Source of the DNA: Actinomycetales bacterium
GTDB lineage: Bacteria; Actinomycetota; Actinomycetes; Actinomycetales; Actinomycetaceae
Length of the DNA stretch: 7,355 nucleotides
Direction: 5' to 3'
NCBI GenBank assembly: GCA_022838965.1
Contig: JALHDK010000095.1
Coordinates: 1-7,355, forward strand
The notes under the pieces were generated by a model. The model was not told the DNA's origin. It ran no database searches and saw only the letters and a list, made by a program, of their open reading frames with translations. The position numbers and the translations under genes are program-made. Below are positions 6,265 to 7,355 of this stretch, in pieces; within the stretch, counting starts at the first letter, position 1; the number at the start of each line of letters is the position of its first letter.

Positions 6265-7355
6265 TCAGCCCACCACGCTCGCCCAGTTCTCGGCGAGGTA
6301 GGCCGCCGCCCGCTCGGTCTGCTCCGGCGTCGGGATCACGGGGTCACCCACCACCGTCGGCAGGGCGTCGAAGAGCGCCTGGTCGATCGTGCCGGCCTCG
6401 GCCATCGCCTCGGCGCGCACCGGCCGGGCACCACCCTTCAGCCAGAGGTTCTGGCCCTCGTCCGAGAAGAGGAACTCCTGCCACAGCCGGGCGGCCGCAG
6501 GATGGGGCGCGTCCTTGTTGATGGCCTGGAAGTAGTAGCCCGCGAGTGCGGCGTTCTCCGGGACCACCACGGTCCAGGTCGGGAGGTTCTTCCGCAGCGC
6601 CGCGTTCAGGTAGTCCCAGTCGATGACGACCGGCGTCTGACCGGACTCCACCGTCGCGGGGGTGGGGTCCACAGGCAGGAAGTTCCCGGCGTCGTTCAGC
6701 TCCTGGAAGAACTGCACGCCCGGCGCGATGTCGTCGGCAGATCCGCCGCGGGCGATCGAGGCCATCATGACGCCGCTGAACGCGGCGCCCGCCTGGGTCG
6801 GGTCGCCGTTGAGCGCGACCATCCCGCGGAACCCGTCGCCCAGGAGGTCATCCAGCGCGGTGACCTGGGGGACCTTCGCCGAGTCGTATCCGATGGACAT
6901 GAACCCGCCGTAGTCGTTCACCCACAGCCCTTCCGGATCCTTGAACCCGTCCGGGATGGTGTCCCACGTCTCCACCTTGTAGGGGGCGAACATGTCCGTG
7001 TTGGCGAGGGCCACAGCCTGGCCGAGGTCGAAGACGTCGGGGGCGCGGTCCGTGCCGCGCAGCTGGTTGGCGGCGTTGATCTCCTCCTGGCTCGAGGCGT
7101 CCGGCTGTGCGGAGTTGACCTTGATGTCGTACTTCGCGGAGAAGGTCTCAATGATCTCGCCGTAGTTCGCCCAGTCCGGCGGCAGGGCGATGACATTGAG
7201 CTGTCCCTCCGCCTGCGCGGCTGCGATCAGGGCGTCCATGCCGCCGAAATCCGCGGCGGAGGTGGCGGTGGCGGCGACAACCTCGCCGTCGGTCGCGGTC
7301 CCGGTCCCGCCGCCCGTGGTGCGTTCGGGGGCGGCGCAGCCGGCCAGGACCAGGG
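6265..7355 (-). CDS. ABC importer lipoprotein substrate-binding protein (5' partial)
   Basis: The frame is open through the right edge of the window. The last visible upstream residues are LVLAGC, a lipobox whose Cys is encoded at 7338-7336, so most of the signal peptide and the start codon lie outside. After an Ala/Thr/Gly linker the mature domain begins near EGQLNVIALPPDWANYGEI and resembles family 1 extracellular solute-binding proteins of the iron/polyamine/thiamine group, with recognisable stretches DVFDLGQAVALAN, VNDYGGFMSIGYDS and VVIDWDYLNAA. An ATG at 7239 within the frame would remove the lipobox and is not the true start. The protein would be anchored to the outer face of the membrane and deliver ligand to the permeases encoded 4 bp downstream. 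The ligand cannot be deduced: I see no residue set that is diagnostic for iron or for polyamines. The promoter of the operon must lie beyond the window. Confidence 0.9.
   Translation of the reverse strand, partial: LVLAGCAAPERTTGGGTGTATDGEVVAATATSAADFGGMDALIAAAQAEGQLNVIALPPDWANYGEIIETFSAKYDIKVNSAQPDASSQEEINAANQLRGTDRAPDVFDLGQAVALANTDMFAPYKVETWDTIPDGFKDPEGLWVNDYGGFMSIGYDSAKVPQVTALDDLLGDGFRGMVALNGDPTQAGAAFSGVMMASIARGGSADDIAPGVQFFQELNDAGNFLPVDPTPATVESGQTPVVIDWDYLNAALRKNLPTWTVVVPENAALAGYYFQAINKDAPHPAAARLWQEFLFSDEGQNLWLKGGARPVRAEAMAEAGTIDQALFDALPTVVGDPVIPTPEQTERAAAYLAENWASVVG

Noticed and set aside
5394..6521. 375-residue plus-strand open frame opposite permease 1 and the binding protein
   Set aside because: Highly Glu/Gly/Arg-rich antisense of conserved membrane-protein sequence, a typical artefact in GC-rich DNA.
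1..7355. tRNA, rRNA or riboswitch
   Set aside because: I found no cloverleaf-like or conserved RNA motif by reading both strands; the operon leader that might carry a riboswitch lies outside the window.

Overview
The window is very GC-rich with strongly GC-biased third codon positions, uses strong AAGGAGG-type ribosome binding sites, and encodes lipobox lipoproteins with Thr/Ser/Pro/Gly-rich linkers and short secreted cysteine proteins. This points to a high-GC actinobacterium or a close relative. The species cannot be named from this sequence.

Layout. Bases 1-711 (+) are the 3' part of a TniB/COG2842-type AAA+ ATPase of the kind that helps Mu/Tn7/Tn5053-like transposases. A 113-bp, less GC-rich gap with short direct repeats follows. 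Next comes a serine recombinase (from 825, +) whose catalytic domain is intact but whose C-terminal DNA-binding part is missing. Near base 1230 it runs, tail to tail, into the truncated end of a minus-strand lipoprotein gene (start 1769). Upstream of that gene on the same strand is a second lipoprotein gene (2887 to 1816) with a beta-propeller-like domain. It is split by a frame change near 2101-2105 that fits a 47-base deletion. Bases 1-2887 therefore look like the scarred edge of a mobile-element remnant next to a decaying pair of host lipoprotein genes.

Bases 2888-3078 are a divergent intergenic region with three perfect short inverted repeats. A small secreted four-cysteine protein (3079-3540, +) reads away from it. 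It meets tail to tail, 25 bp away, a compact minus-strand ABC importer operon: lipoprotein substrate-binding protein (from beyond the right edge to 6265), permease 1 (6260-5391), permease 2 (5394-4621) and ATPase (4624-3566). The spacings are 4 bp, a 4-bp ATGA overlap and a 4-bp GTGA overlap, as expected for one translationally coupled transcript. The family is the PotABCD/FbpABC-like (polyamine, iron, thiamine, phosphonate) group, and the substrate cannot be fixed from the sequence.

The importer looks intact and ordinary. The part that most deserves a second look is the left 3 kb: the junction of two broken genes, the propeller-gene deletion and the orphan transposition ATPase. I did not find convincing evidence of a wholly new system.
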